Position numbers and translations under genes: made by a program. Below are positions 34,498 to 45,300 of a stretch of DNA of 64,000 nt, piece by piece (the first letter of the stretch is position 1; every line of letters starts with the position of its first letter). The notes under the pieces are model-generated. The model did not search any database. It worked only from the letters and a program-made list of their open reading frames with translations, and was not told the origin of the DNA. The DNA is from Bolinopsis microptera (taxonomy: Eukaryota; Ctenophora; Tentaculata; Lobata; Bolinopsidae), in the NCBI RefSeq assembly GCF_026151205.1, contig NC_087074.1, positions 15,606,962 through 15,670,961 on the forward strand, in the 5' to 3' direction.

Positions 34498-36110
34498 TCA
34501 CAGAAAGTTGCTCAAAATTCTTTCTGAAGAGTTAAATATCAGAGGAACTGCTCTTAAATGGTTTAAAAGCTTCTTAGTAGGACGTACTCAAAGAACTAGG
34601 GTAGGCTCCACGACAAGTGATACAATCATTCTTGAATTTGGTGTACCACAAGGTTCAGTGTTAGGACCAGTTTTGTTCAACATATACATCCGATCTCTGT
34701 ATAGGACTATAGAGGAATCTGGATTCAACGTGCAAGGATATAATGCAGATGACCACCAGGTATACAAACAGTGGCGTAACGTTGCCTGTTGGCGCCCCCC
34801 TGCCGAAAAAAGCGCCCCCCTGTTGGCGCCCCCTCCCCTTTTGGTGCCCCTCCCTAAAATTGAAGAAATTAGGTGATTTTAGAGAATACGCCGGTAAAAT
34901 CTCTAAAAAAGTGTGTATCTAGAGCAAAACGCGCAGTTTTGCTAGTACTTTAGTTAAGTTTTCGAAATTGTCCCACATTCAAACGACGATTTGGCGCCCC
35001 CCTAAGACGGCGCCCCCCTGCACAGCGGGGTCAGCAGGGCCTTTCGTTACGCAACTGTATACAAAACCTTCAAACCTTGTGATCAGGTTAATGTTTTGGG
35101 TATTCAACTTGTAAATTGCGCCAGGACCATACAGCGCTGGATGGTTGAATACTGCCTACAACTCAACCCAGGAAAAACCCAAATACTTGTGATTGCCTCA
35201 CCATTGAATCAGATATCTTTAGGAGGAGTACAGCTGTCAAATGACACGTGTATCAGATTTGTCAGCACAACAAAAATCTTGGTGTGCAAATCGACCATCA
35301 CCTTACCTTTGAGCCTCAAATCATGTCCCTAAAAAAACATTGTTTTAGACTTCTCAGGAATGTTATCAGAAGAATGTATCTTTTTAGTAAAGCTCAGCTT
35401 AAGCTCATTGTTAATAGCATTATCGTCTGCAAATTGTATTACTGCAACGCCCTTTACTTTGGAATCAGTGACTACCTCATCCATCAGCTTCAACTCATTC
35501 AAAATGCTGCTGCTAAAGCAATAGTAGGACTATATAAACATGATCATTTAGGAGATACTCTGAAAGACCTTCATGTCATTGGCTGCCTATCAGTTACAGA
35601 ATTCAGTACAAATTATCACTTCTTGTTTATAAATGTCTAAATGGCATGGGACCAGATTATTTAAGTACAATGTTTAAATTTGCAAACTATAATCATCTTA
35701 TCTATTTGACTGAACCTAGAGTGCATACACAATATGGAGAAAGATCTTTTCAGAAAGTTGGCCCTAAATTATGGAATGAACTACCATTTGAGATTAAGAA
35801 TTATACAGCATTGGACTCTTTTAAAGTGTATCTGAAAACATTTCTTTTCAAACGTGCTCATAATATTGTATCTTAATTTAATTCCTAATTTAATTCCTAG
35901 TTTTCCCTATTTGGTTCTACTGGAAAATGCATACACATTATCGTTTATTTAGTGAATCAAGTCTAATCACCCTTATCTGGTTTAGAATATAAATGTGGGT
36001 TGCTTTTTCAGGTTTTATCGTATCCTGAACTGTTTTCGTGGCACACCTTTGCATTTTAAGTTGTTGTGCCACTATAATATAAAAGTTTAAATTATTATTA
36101 TTATTTTATA
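34498..36110 (+). mobile_element. LINE C (L2/CR1-like), 5'-truncated, carrying a hAT MITE
   Basis: It begins inside the RT (LKILSEELNIRG, GVPQGSVLGPVLFNIYI, then NADDHQVYK where family members have YADD). After the MITE at 34769-35057 it resumes with NCARTIQRWMVEYCLQLNPGKTQ and the C-terminal region (LQLIQNAAAKAIV, GPKLWNELPFEIKN). Frames shift between pieces, e.g. near 35280 and 35640. The 3' UTR ends in an ATT microsatellite at about 36093-36106. A second copy of its 3' part lies inverted at 37245-38690. Confidence 0.8.
34769..35057 (+). mobile_element. hAT-type MITE (289 bp) with TATACAAA target duplication
   Basis: The left end is CAGTGGCGTAACG and the right end CGTTACGCAACTG, i.e. 13-bp inverted ends with one mismatch, starting CAGTGGCGTA as in many hAT elements. 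TATACAAA flanks it exactly (34761-34768 and 35058-35065). The inside is rich in GGCGCCCCCCT motifs and has no coding capacity. It interrupts the RT of LINE C. Confidence 0.93.
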
Positions 36111-36301
36111 TCAAATTGATTTATTGTAAACTTGTTTACTCTGTAATAAATGGCATTAAATCGAATTTTTGTTTAACTGAATATTTGTTTAACTGATTTT
36201 TGTTTAACTGTAACTGAGTAATATAGGTTTTTCACATTTCAATCTAAGCAGAACTGGACAACCAAATAAGTGGATACTTAAATTCATCTATGCATAGTAA
36301 C

Positions 36302-36575
36302 CAGTGACATCAGTGAAATCGGTCGCCCCTGCTGCTCTCACTATGGTTTGCGAGGTCGGCAAATCGTCTTTTGAATGTGGGGTAATTTTATAAACTTAAC
36401 TGAAGTACTAGCAAAATTGTACAATTTGCACTAAAAACACACTTTTTTAAAGATTTTAGAGTGCATTCTCTAAAATCAGGTCATAAGAAAATTTAAGCTA
36501 TTATGTATTAGGGGAGGGGAGCCGGCCCGAGTCCGTCGGTTGGACACCAAACACAACTGCCAGCCAGCTCCCACG
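36302..36575 (-). mobile_element. Older inverted copy of the hAT-type MITE
   Basis: The stretch GGCAAATCGTCTTTTGAATG, then GTACTAGCAAAATTG, ACACACTTTTTTAAAGATTT and ATTCTCTAAAATCA, follows the complement of the 34769-35057 element in order. The ends are worn (CAGTGACATCAGTG on the left), so no target duplication is assigned. Confidence 0.7.
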
Positions 36576-37244
36576 AGCCGCTTCTGAAAGCATAAAATAA
36601 AAATGATAGGAAATAGTATGGTTGGGTACTTCACATGAATTACAAAACATGAAAACATAGTTAATAATCAAATTATTACATTATTATTATTAATATTATT
36701 ACACATCAAAAAATAACCAAATAGAGTGAAAAGGAGTTTTGAAATGCAACAATATCTCAAAAACTACTAAGATATTTTTTGTGAAAATATAACAGTATTT
36801 GCTTGAGCGCTCGATTTTTCGAAGATATGCGCGACGCAACTAAAATTTTAGATTCATTAAAAATTAATTTTTTAATCAGAATTATATAGATTAGTCGTTG
36901 TTACAAGATATATGGTAAAATACAAAATATAGTACCTGCACCTAAGTACCAAAAATGAAATGCGCGCGGAGCCTAAATTGTTATCATTCCACATACGTTG
37001 TATGACCCGCCGCGCACAAGTGCGCGGCTTCCCTGTTTTATAGAAAGTATAGTGATACGACAATGGAGGTCACGACGTAATACAACTAAATTGTTTATAA
37101 TTCACTCATCACAAACCACTTGCACTTTTCATCGATTCTACGATCAAAAGTACGTTTTAAAAAGTTTATTTATAATTTATAGGATACAAAGATACAAAAG
37201 TAATAATTATTTTATTGAATTCAGAATAGAATAATGATATTATT
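36576..37244. other. Spacer, AT-rich with ATT microsatellite
   Basis: Non-coding, with an ATT/TAT-rich simple repeat near 36675-36700 and a GC patch near 36962-37028. No gene is seen. Confidence 0.4.
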
Positions 37245-38690
37245 TTAAACTTTTATATTATAGTGGCACAATCACTTAATTAATGCACAAGTTTGCCACG
37301 AAAACAGTTCAGGATACATACAATTTGTTTCTCTAAAAAAGGATACATACAATTTGTTTCTCTAAAAAAAATTTGTTTCTCTACAATAAAACCTTAAAAA
37401 GCAACCACATTATATTCTAAACCAGATAAAGGTTAGACTTGATACACTAAATAAATGATATAGATGATCAATGAAACGAAAAGTTTTCAATGAAACGAAA
37501 AGTTTTATTTTACATTCCTTTAATCATAAATAGAATAAGAGCTTAAACCACAAATTAGTTAGCTAGACGTAAACTTGAGGAAATATTCTTTATTTAAAAA
37601 ACTTTATTTGGTTGTTAGCATTTTTATTATGGTAAGTGGTTGAATTTAGGGGAATTTAGTGAGACAGGGTCAGTTTCTCTATTGTCTTAGAAAAATTTCT
37701 ACTTTACAGTAGGCAATGCTGAGTGGCAGGAATGAGGGACCAAAACGCTTGGGGCTAACAATGGCCCATTTACAAACCACTTCAGACATGGCAATGATGA
37801 TATTTATGCTTAATTCGTCTGAAACTGACCCTACTACACTTCTAATATTCTATAAAAATCTCTTCTAAAATAGGTATAAAGATGCATAGCGCAAAACACA
37901 CAAACAAAAATGTTTATAATCCATATATAAATAAATTAAATAAATATCTATAGAACTTTCAAATTTCTATAAAACTGATAAACCTATAATCTATATAATA
38001 TATATATCTATTCATTTTGCACCCAGAGAAAGATGTGATCACAGAGGTAGTATCGATATTATGTTCATGACAAGGTATGCATATGGGGCTGCTGCAAGTT
38101 ATATTTTGCTAAGATATTACAGCTTTTTCAAGCTTAAGTAATCTAGGCAAGGTCAATTTTAAAATTTTTGAATTTTGTCGAACACTGTTTAAGGCTAAGT
38201 TCCAGTCGTTTGGTTCTCCTTCCTTTTGAGTGTGAGCGATGGTTATTTTTATGGATGATTTGAGGTGATTGGGCTTACAGGTGAATGTAGTTAGCATGAG
38301 ATTTTGTCGTACTGTGTTCCAGATTGTCCCTGCTCTATATATGTAGCTGTCTGATGGTTTAGGTGTGAGAATGAGTGTCTCTTTGCCAAGTCTGCCAGAT
38401 GTTTCAAAGAGGGAGTAAAGTGATATAGGGGTTCTATATTTCAAGACCTTGAAGATGTCATTATGTGTATGCATTTTCCAGTATAACCAATTGGGGAAAA
38501 CTAGGATTGAAAAATATTAAGATACAATATTATGAGCACGTTTCAAAAGAAATGTTTTCTGGTACACTTTAAAAGAGTCCAATGTTGTACAATTTTTAAT
38601 CTCAAATGGTAGTTCATTCCATAATTTAGGGCCAACATAAGACAAGTGTTTGGAGGGTGCTATGTTGTAGACTTATTTTGGATTGTAGAT
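37245..38690 (-). mobile_element. LINE C second copy (3' part, inverted), split by LINE D
   Basis: On the minus strand 38640-38520 encodes the same C-terminus as LINE C (GPKLWNELPFEIKN, SFKVY.KTFL.KRAHNIVS). 37461-37245 repeats its 3' UTR (TCTGGTTTAGAATATAA, CTGAACTGTTTTCGTGGCA). The join is interrupted at about 37462-38461 by LINE D. It is old and decayed at its upstream edge. Confidence 0.75.
37462..38461 (-). mobile_element. LINE D 3' fragment inserted in the second LINE C copy
   Basis: An open frame to 38109 shows a LINE ORF2 C-terminus (FKVLKYRTPISLYSLFE, YIYRAGTIWNTVRQN, KIT.AHTQ.EG..NDWNL), distantly like LINE A. The 3' UTR and low-complexity DNA follow to about 37462. Only the end of the element is present. 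Confidence 0.6.
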
Positions 38691-38789
38691 CAATAACCGA
38701 GTTTTCGAAATTTTGGAGTGTGGAGGGAATGGGTAAATCCGGAGTCTTTAGCGTATTGAGCATGGAAAATGCCCGTAAGAGCCTTTACT

Positions 38790-39090
38790 AATCAAATGTT
38801 TACATTATATAATTTAAACCTGAATATAATAAAACTTTTCGATTAAGTGATAAATTTATCTCCGTATTTGTTCCTCAGCCTGTTTTACCTGAGGACCCCA
38901 GGCTATTATGTTCATTAACATAATAAAGATTTGGCGGAATGACAGGCTGAGCGCGGCCCAGTAACAGCCTGTTATGTAAAATGTATCACAAAATTAAAAT
39001 ATAGCTCCATAAAAGGTGGCGGATGGGCGAAGAACTGCTCCATAAGCTAGAGCAGTCAGTGCTAGCAGTGCAGCAGAAGTATGGCTTCCA
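38790..39090 (+). pseudogene. Partial third copy of the SNX29 5' end (oldest copy)
   Basis: It follows the other two copies from AATCAAATGTTTACATTATA through the ATG (39023) and the first coding bases to TATGGCTTCCA, then stops matching. Several substitutions and a MITE at 38884-38964 mark it as older than the copies at 41242 and 47438. Only the first 20-odd codons of exon 1 are present. Confidence 0.8.
38884..38964 (-). mobile_element. Tiny hAT-like MITE, copy 2 (81 bp) with proven empty site
   Basis: It reads on the minus strand TTACTGGGCCGCGCTCAGCC... as at 18918. CAGCCTGT flanks it (38876-38883 and 38965-38972). The two other copies of this locus (near 41580 and 47780) read CAGCCTCTAAAATTTATCAC without the element and so show the empty site. 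Confidence 0.88.
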
Positions 39091-39611
39091 TATCATTCCA
39101 TATATCATTATAAACTTTTTTCCTACAATATTCGATTATGTGTGAGTCATGAGTTTTGACTTCTTATAGATAACAATTATCTTATTTATTTTGACTAAAC
39201 ATTGGCTGGCATCTTGGGCCAGTCCCTAACAAAATATCGCATGTAGTTCATATTGGTAATGACAATTGACTGCATTACTATTACAACTTAATTACACTCA
39301 TTACTTGATAGGCTTGCTATTATGATTATTAGTTTCGTCAGCAGTTCTCCCGTTATGGTTTGGTCTGCACAGCTTGAAATTAGTTAATTTTGTATAAGTC
39401 AAATTAAATTTAAGTTCATTGTGAAATCATAGGTCGATATTATATTTAATATTATAGTAATTTAATGGACTATTGACCGTCTGTAAGTGATAGTCCTGCT
39501 AATTTGATTGACGCTTCATTATGGTTGCCTATTTTGGGACATCCTGCTCAATCCTAGCAGTACTATTAATGCAGTCTCCTTGGTTGATTCGAAAAAAACA
39601 TAAAACACAAC
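39091..39611. other. Spacer upstream of the KH-like gene
   Basis: Non-coding AT-rich DNA. It ends in a good 3' splice site, TGCTATTTTCAG at 39629, so an upstream non-coding or short coding exon of the next gene may exist. Confidence 0.45.
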
Positions 39612-39638
39612 TTGAACTGCTATTTTCAGGATGTCTTC

Positions 39639-40967
39639 ATGAGGTACAGAAGTACGAAAAGATTGAAATATAGAGCTTGGGAACAATTACAATTTGAATG
39701 GAAGCCTTGTGAAAATAAAAGGGATTGGACTCAAGAATCAGTTGATGAGCGATTTTTTTCAAACGGACAAAATGGTCTGAATTTTGTTGCAGGAGATACA
39801 AAAGAATCAATGAAATCATCTGAATGGTATGACATACATGATGCTTTTGATCATGACGTTTATTTTCGTCATAATTGGAAAAAGCGTAGGCTACACTTAC
39901 TACATGCAAAAATTGGCAAGTGTGACTACTCAACAACCATTGTAGTGACAAGAGAAGCATTTTCCCAAGGAGTACAACCCAAAGGAAGATTCATACAAGG
40001 TTTGTTGGACACCCCAAATGTAGTTAATGTGAGGTTTTTTGATCAGCACTTGCCAGAATATAGAATTGTTCTCTATTGCAAAACTGAAAAAGCTCTCATG
40101 TATTGCAAATTAGAGTTTAAGCACCGATTAGGCAAATATAAATTCCTTCATAATGAAAGCCCAAGTTATCGAGAAATAAGCCCTTCTTCAAAGTTTGCAG
40201 TTCCTAGAATCATTGGACATGAAGAAGGAAACATTAAAAAAATGGAAGCATTAGATGGAATAGATTTTGTATGTTTTGACAGGAAAAAGAGTGTTTTCTG
40301 TATAGGTGGCACAAGTCGAGATGCAGTCGACAAAGTTAAAGCAATGCTCAGAGCCCAAATGTGGAATAAATCTTATGGAAATTCTTACAAACAAGTAGCT
40401 AAAGACAACTCCTGGAAAGTAGCTGAATGTCCGGACATTAAGTTTTATCCCTATTCATCTCCCAGCTTTAAAGAAAAAATGGAGCTGAGATTTGTTATTG
40501 AGAAAGAAACTATGAAGCCACTGAATGGTCAGCCCCAAGGTAAGAAGGCGATGTCCAAAAAACAAATTAAGAACAACAAGAATAGTGTTGATAAGAATAA
40601 AGGAAAAAATGTGAAGACTAGCGAGAAGAAGAAGAATACTGAGAGTAGTGCTAAGAAGAGCACTGCAAAGAAGGTCAAGAATAATGCTAAAAAGAAGAAC
40701 AAAGTTTTAAATATTGCGCCAGCTGGGAAAGTACTTCTTGCTCAATCTTCAACACAGCAGAATATGAGAGAACCAATGAGTGACCATCGTCAACAAAACG
40801 GTTTTGTTAGGGTTCATCAACAGTTGCCAAGAAATATTATGCAGCCACTTGTTCATCAAATATCGAATCATTATGTTTATCCAGGAGGTTATGTTTATCC
40901 AGGAGGTGACATATATGTAGGCAAATGGTACAGACAGTATTACCGCCTGACTGGAATCATCAAGTGA
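39639..40967 (+). CDS. KH-like domain protein with lysine-rich tail, 442 aa, function unknown
   Basis: Single open frame; I chose the ATG at 39639 (MRYRSTKRLK), ten bases after a possible acceptor TTTTCAG. I do not recognise a named family. Residues about 98-163 (PKGRFIQGLL, NVVNVRFFD, IVLYCKTEKA) have the alternating pattern of a KH fold. Residues about 187-238 look clearly KH-like: VPRIIGHEEGNIKKMEALDG, FVCFDRKKSVFCIGG, DAVDKVKAML. The second Gly of the GxxG loop is shifted (GHEEG). A basic low-complexity segment follows (301-355, Lys/Asn/Ser), then a short tail with repeated YVYPGG. RNA or single-strand nucleic acid binding is a reasonable inference. Whether it is a host gene, a retrocopy or part of a mobile element is open; no transposase or RT motif is seen. 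Confidence 0.6.
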   Translation: MRYRSTKRLKYRAWEQLQFEWKPCENKRDWTQESVDERFFSNGQNGLNFVAGDTKESMKSSEWYDIHDAFDHDVYFRHNWKKRRLHLLHAKIGKCDYSTTIVVTREAFSQGVQPKGRFIQGLLDTPNVVNVRFFDQHLPEYRIVLYCKTEKALMYCKLEFKHRLGKYKFLHNESPSYREISPSSKFAVPRIIGHEEGNIKKMEALDGIDFVCFDRKKSVFCIGGTSRDAVDKVKAMLRAQMWNKSYGNSYKQVAKDNSWKVAECPDIKFYPYSSPSFKEKMELRFVIEKETMKPLNGQPQGKKAMSKKQIKNNKNSVDKNKGKNVKTSEKKKNTESSAKKSTAKKVKNNAKKKNKVLNIAPAGKVLLAQSSTQQNMREPMSDHRQQNGFVRVHQQLPRNIMQPLVHQISNHYVYPGGYVYPGGDIYVGKWYRQYYRLTGIIK

Positions 40968-41241
40968 GACCATTAATGGTTCTGAATCCGGAAGCACATG
41001 GCTTCACTCCACAGAGCCCCATCTGATCTGAAGAGACTGGGAGTCATCTATGGCAACGTTAAGCCAAAGTCCTCTGCTCCATGGAGATCCTTGACGAATG
41101 ACAATCTGTCTAACTTTAACCTTTTAACCAATTGGTCTAAAAATTGTTTTGCCAATTTTTTATCAATCTTAAAATGTGCATTACGGAAATCTTCTATTTT
41201 GTTTATTTTACACTATCTTTGTTAATATTGTAATTGACATG

Positions 41242-42366
41242 CATTTTGTAGTATATATGAAACTTTGTCCTGTAAAAATCATTAAATTTAATATAATACA
41301 TTATATTAGTATAATTAAGGTAATTTTTATTTAAAATTTCGTTGTTCGTAAAGTTAATCAAACGAATTTCTGTATAGAATAAATTTTCTACTGTATGATT
41401 GATTGAAATGAATTTATTTCGCTTTCTCTTGTTTTCGAGGTCCTACTATATACTGTGCAATATGATATTTAAATCCGCACTAAAAATAATGATAAATCAG
41501 GTGTTTACATTATATAACTTAAACCTGAATACAAGAAAACTCTTCGATTAAGTGATGAATTTATCTCCGTATTTGTTCCTCAGCCTCTAAAATTTATCAC
41601 AAAATTAAAATGTAGCTCCATAACAAGTAGCGGATGGGCGAAGAACTGCTGCACACGCTAGAGCAGTCAGTGCTAGCAGTGCAGCAGAAGTATGGCTTCC
41701 ACTCCGGGCTGGCTATTGAGGAGGACTACTGTGTTTCTACCATGTGCAGAACTCTGGAATGTGTTCTTCTTCATCACGCTAAATTTAGAAGAGCTAGTTT
41801 CTTGAAGGTAAATTTAATTTCAAATATCTCCCACGGTACCGCCTAACAGTTAATATGTGATAACGAATAGTAATACACACAATTAATTAAATACACCAAA
41901 TTAGGTACACGCGATTATCCCTCCATCAAGTTAATCTGAATATCTGATATAACAATTCCCTTATTTGTCAGGACACAGATGATGATGTCTTGGTTTGGGA
42001 CCTTGTGTCACGTTTTCTTGCTAAATCAGAGATCGTCAGATTCGAGAACGAAGCCAACCTCAAATCAGGTTTAAACTCTCTCAGAAAACAATATTATGAG
42101 TTATTCGAGCTTTTTATTTAGAATTAAAACAACTCCTTCACTTCATGGAGCCAGGGTGTGAACCAGGGTGTTTCCAGAACTACTTAGTTATTTAATAAAT
42201 TACTTGTTATCTTAGGAATTGGAAGGTTGAGGAGTTGGCTACGAAGTGCTCTTAATGACGGACTAATTGAAAAGTATCTCCAACAGATAGCAGACTCTGA
42301 TGTCAGTTTACTGAGGTTAAGTAGATTACTTCAGTACTTGCTATCTGTATAAAGTTATAAAGTTAT
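41242..42366 (+). pseudogene. Duplicate of SNX29 exons 1-3 (copy A)
   Basis: About 99% like 47438-48567. It contains intact exons at 41634-41807, 41972-42068 and 42216-42315 with good splice sites, encoding the first RUN-domain part (MGEELLHTLEQSV, DDDVLVWDLVSRF, GRLRSWLRSALND). Exon 4 does not follow: the homology stops at 42366, where copia-type sequence begins. Its left edge, 41242, is exactly the sequence that follows the copia LTR in copy B. By itself it cannot encode a whole RUN domain. Confidence 0.9.
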
Positions 42367-45300
42367 ACCATACTCAGCTGGGCGTGTAGTGCAAAAAACT
42401 CACTCAGTACTGTTGCTGGTTTCTCGCCCAATCAGCTCATGTTTGGGACACAGACATACCTGCCCAATGTCCTCAACTCAAGTCCACCTGCTCTTGAGAA
42501 TGAAACGTCAAGTAAAGTAGTCGCTAGTCATATTAATGCTATGAATGCGTCTAGAAGGATGTTTCTAAGCTGTGAAAGCTCCAATAGGATAATGAAGGCT
42601 TTGAAGAAGCCACTGAGAACTTACACAGCACCTGTAACCTTTGGAAGTAAAGTTTACTACAAAGCTGTGGGATCAGACAAGTGGAAGGGTCCTGCAACAG
42701 TAATAGGACAAGATAGTACAGTGGTATTTCTTCGTCAAGGAAGCTTTGTAACAAGAGTACATCAGAGCAGGATCTCTCTTGTGAAGGACCAGGTTCCTTA
42801 TGAATCTAAATCTGATAGTACAAATGGTCCAATTCAGGATATTGAGTCTATCAAAGAAGCAAGTGTGCTTAGAATACCAGATCTTGACTGTTCTAGTGAT
42901 CATGGTTCAGTCCAAGAAGTTGAAGTAGAGCCTTCTACAAACCCTGTAGGTGAAGTTAATAGTTCTGCTGAAATCGAAGCTGCGTCACCTAGTACGAGTT
43001 TGACTGAAATAGCTGAGAAAAATGTACAAGTCTCGCAGTTAGTTAACAACACAGTCAGTACTAAGGAGGATCAAAGGATTGACAAGCCAACTGCCATTAA
43101 GAGAGGCTCAACAATAATCTTTGTTGATGATGGGACACAGTATGAGGCTGTTGTATTGTCAAGAGCAGGGAGGGCTAATGGTAAACATAAGAATTGGTAC
43201 AATGTTCATGTTAAAGAGACAGATGAAACCATATCTATAGATGTATCTACCATTGATGACTTCACTGTACTGAACAAAGATGAAGGTGATGAGTTTGATT
43301 TCGACCCAATTGAAGATGTCTATGCTGTTCAATTGGATGACTATGCAACTGAAAAGCAGTTAGAACTGAGTTCGTGGGTAACTAACAAGGTGTATGAAGA
43401 AGTTCGGATAGAAGAGTTAGATGCTAGGAAAGTTATCACAAGTACTTGGGTATGTAAACAGAATGGCGATACAAAAAAGGCTAGACTAGTTGCTCGGGGA
43501 TTTCTTGAGGATACATCGTCCATCATAAGTGATTCCCCTACTTGTTGCAAAGAGAGTCTTCGTTTACTTCTTGCCATCATTGCGGGAAAGAACTGGATTG
43601 TACAAGCATTAGACATTAAGTCTGCTTTCTTGCAAGGGAACGACATGATGAGAACTGTGTACATGAAACCTCCTAAAGAAGCAAAAGTTACCCCAGAAGT
43701 AATATGGAAGTTAAAAAAATGTGTCTATGGGCTAGTAGACGCCAGTCTCAAGTGGTATCAGCGAGTTGCTGATTGTTTAATTGATTTTGATGGTGTGAAA
43801 TCGAAAGACCCTGCTGTGTTTTACTGGAGAAAGGATGGAGACCTTGCAGGGGTCCTTGCCTTGCATGTCGACGATTTCATGTATGCTGGATCTGCGAAGT
43901 TTCTTGAAGAAGTAATGACAAAAGTAAAATCTGAATTCCTCATAAAGATTGAAGAAAAATCTGCTTTCACCTACCTTGGTCTAGAAATTCGACAAAAGGC
44001 TCACTATATCGGCTCTTCAAAACCGATTTGCAAGTCTGGATAGTGAGGTCGACCTCGAGGATATGTGGCGTAATCTCAGTCAGACCGTCACTGATGTCTC
44101 ACTGGAGGTACTAGGCAAAAGACCCCGGAAGGCAAAGGAGCAACACCTGTCACGGAAGACCAAGGATTTATTGACTCAGCGGGCACAGTTTAAGCGCAAA
44201 GACCCAAACTCGGACACTAACAGGTCAGAGTATTCTAAACTTAATAAGTTAGTCAAGAAAAGCAGCAAGCTAGACGACAATAACTGGGCAGTTAGAGTAG
44301 CTACTGATCTTGAGGAAGCAGCGAGCAAAGGTCAGCAGCGTGAGGTATGGGCAAAGATCAAGAAGATCTCTGGTAAGAACAAGAAGCCTCAAGCATCTTG
44401 TGTCCGGGACAAGGACGGTAGGAAGATCACGGATCCCCAACAGCAGAGGGATAGGTGGAAGGAGCACTTTACTGAACTTCTGAACCCCCCATCATCAAGT
44501 GTTAACCTTGCCGACCTTGATACAGTACCACCCCAACCCCACTTTAACTCTCTCTCTTGTTCGGATGGACCACCCACCAGAGACGAGATTAGTTATTCCC
44601 TGACAAAGCTTAAGAACAACAAAAGCCCTGGAGTGGACGGGATAACTAACGAGCAACTGAAGTATGGTGCGAGTGCTCTAGTTGATCAACTAGAGTGTCT
44701 ATTCAAGAAAGTGTGGGAAGAAGAGACTGTTCCTGAAGATTGGTTAAAGGGTGTGATCATTGTTATTGGGAAGAAAGGAGACACTTCAGTCTGCGGGAAC
44801 AACAGAGGGATCACCTTAAGGTCTACAGCATCCAAGCTTTTTCAGATGATTCTTCTTAAGCGGTTACATGCTGGTATGGAGTGTCTCCTCAGGGAGAATC
44901 AGTGCGGATTTAGACAGAACCGCTCATGTATTGATCAGATTTATTCTCTCCGAACTATTATTCATAACTGTCTTGAGTTTAACATTCCTCTTTACATTAA
45001 TTTTGTGGATTTCAAGGCAGCGTTCGATTCTATCAGAAGGGAATTTATTTGGTGCAGTATGAGACACTATGGGCTGCCTGAAAAATATGTCAGAATATTT
45101 CAGTCATTTTTTGGGGGTACCATGAGTGCCGTGAGGGTTAATGGGGAGCTGACAGACTGGTTTGATGTTAACTCAGGCACAGGTCAGGGTGACATTCAAG
45201 CACCTCCTGTCTTTAATTTCTGCCTAAACTTTTCTGCATTTCTGGCTGAGACCAACAAGATCATCAGTCAAGGCGCAGTGCTGCAGAAAGAGATGAAGAC

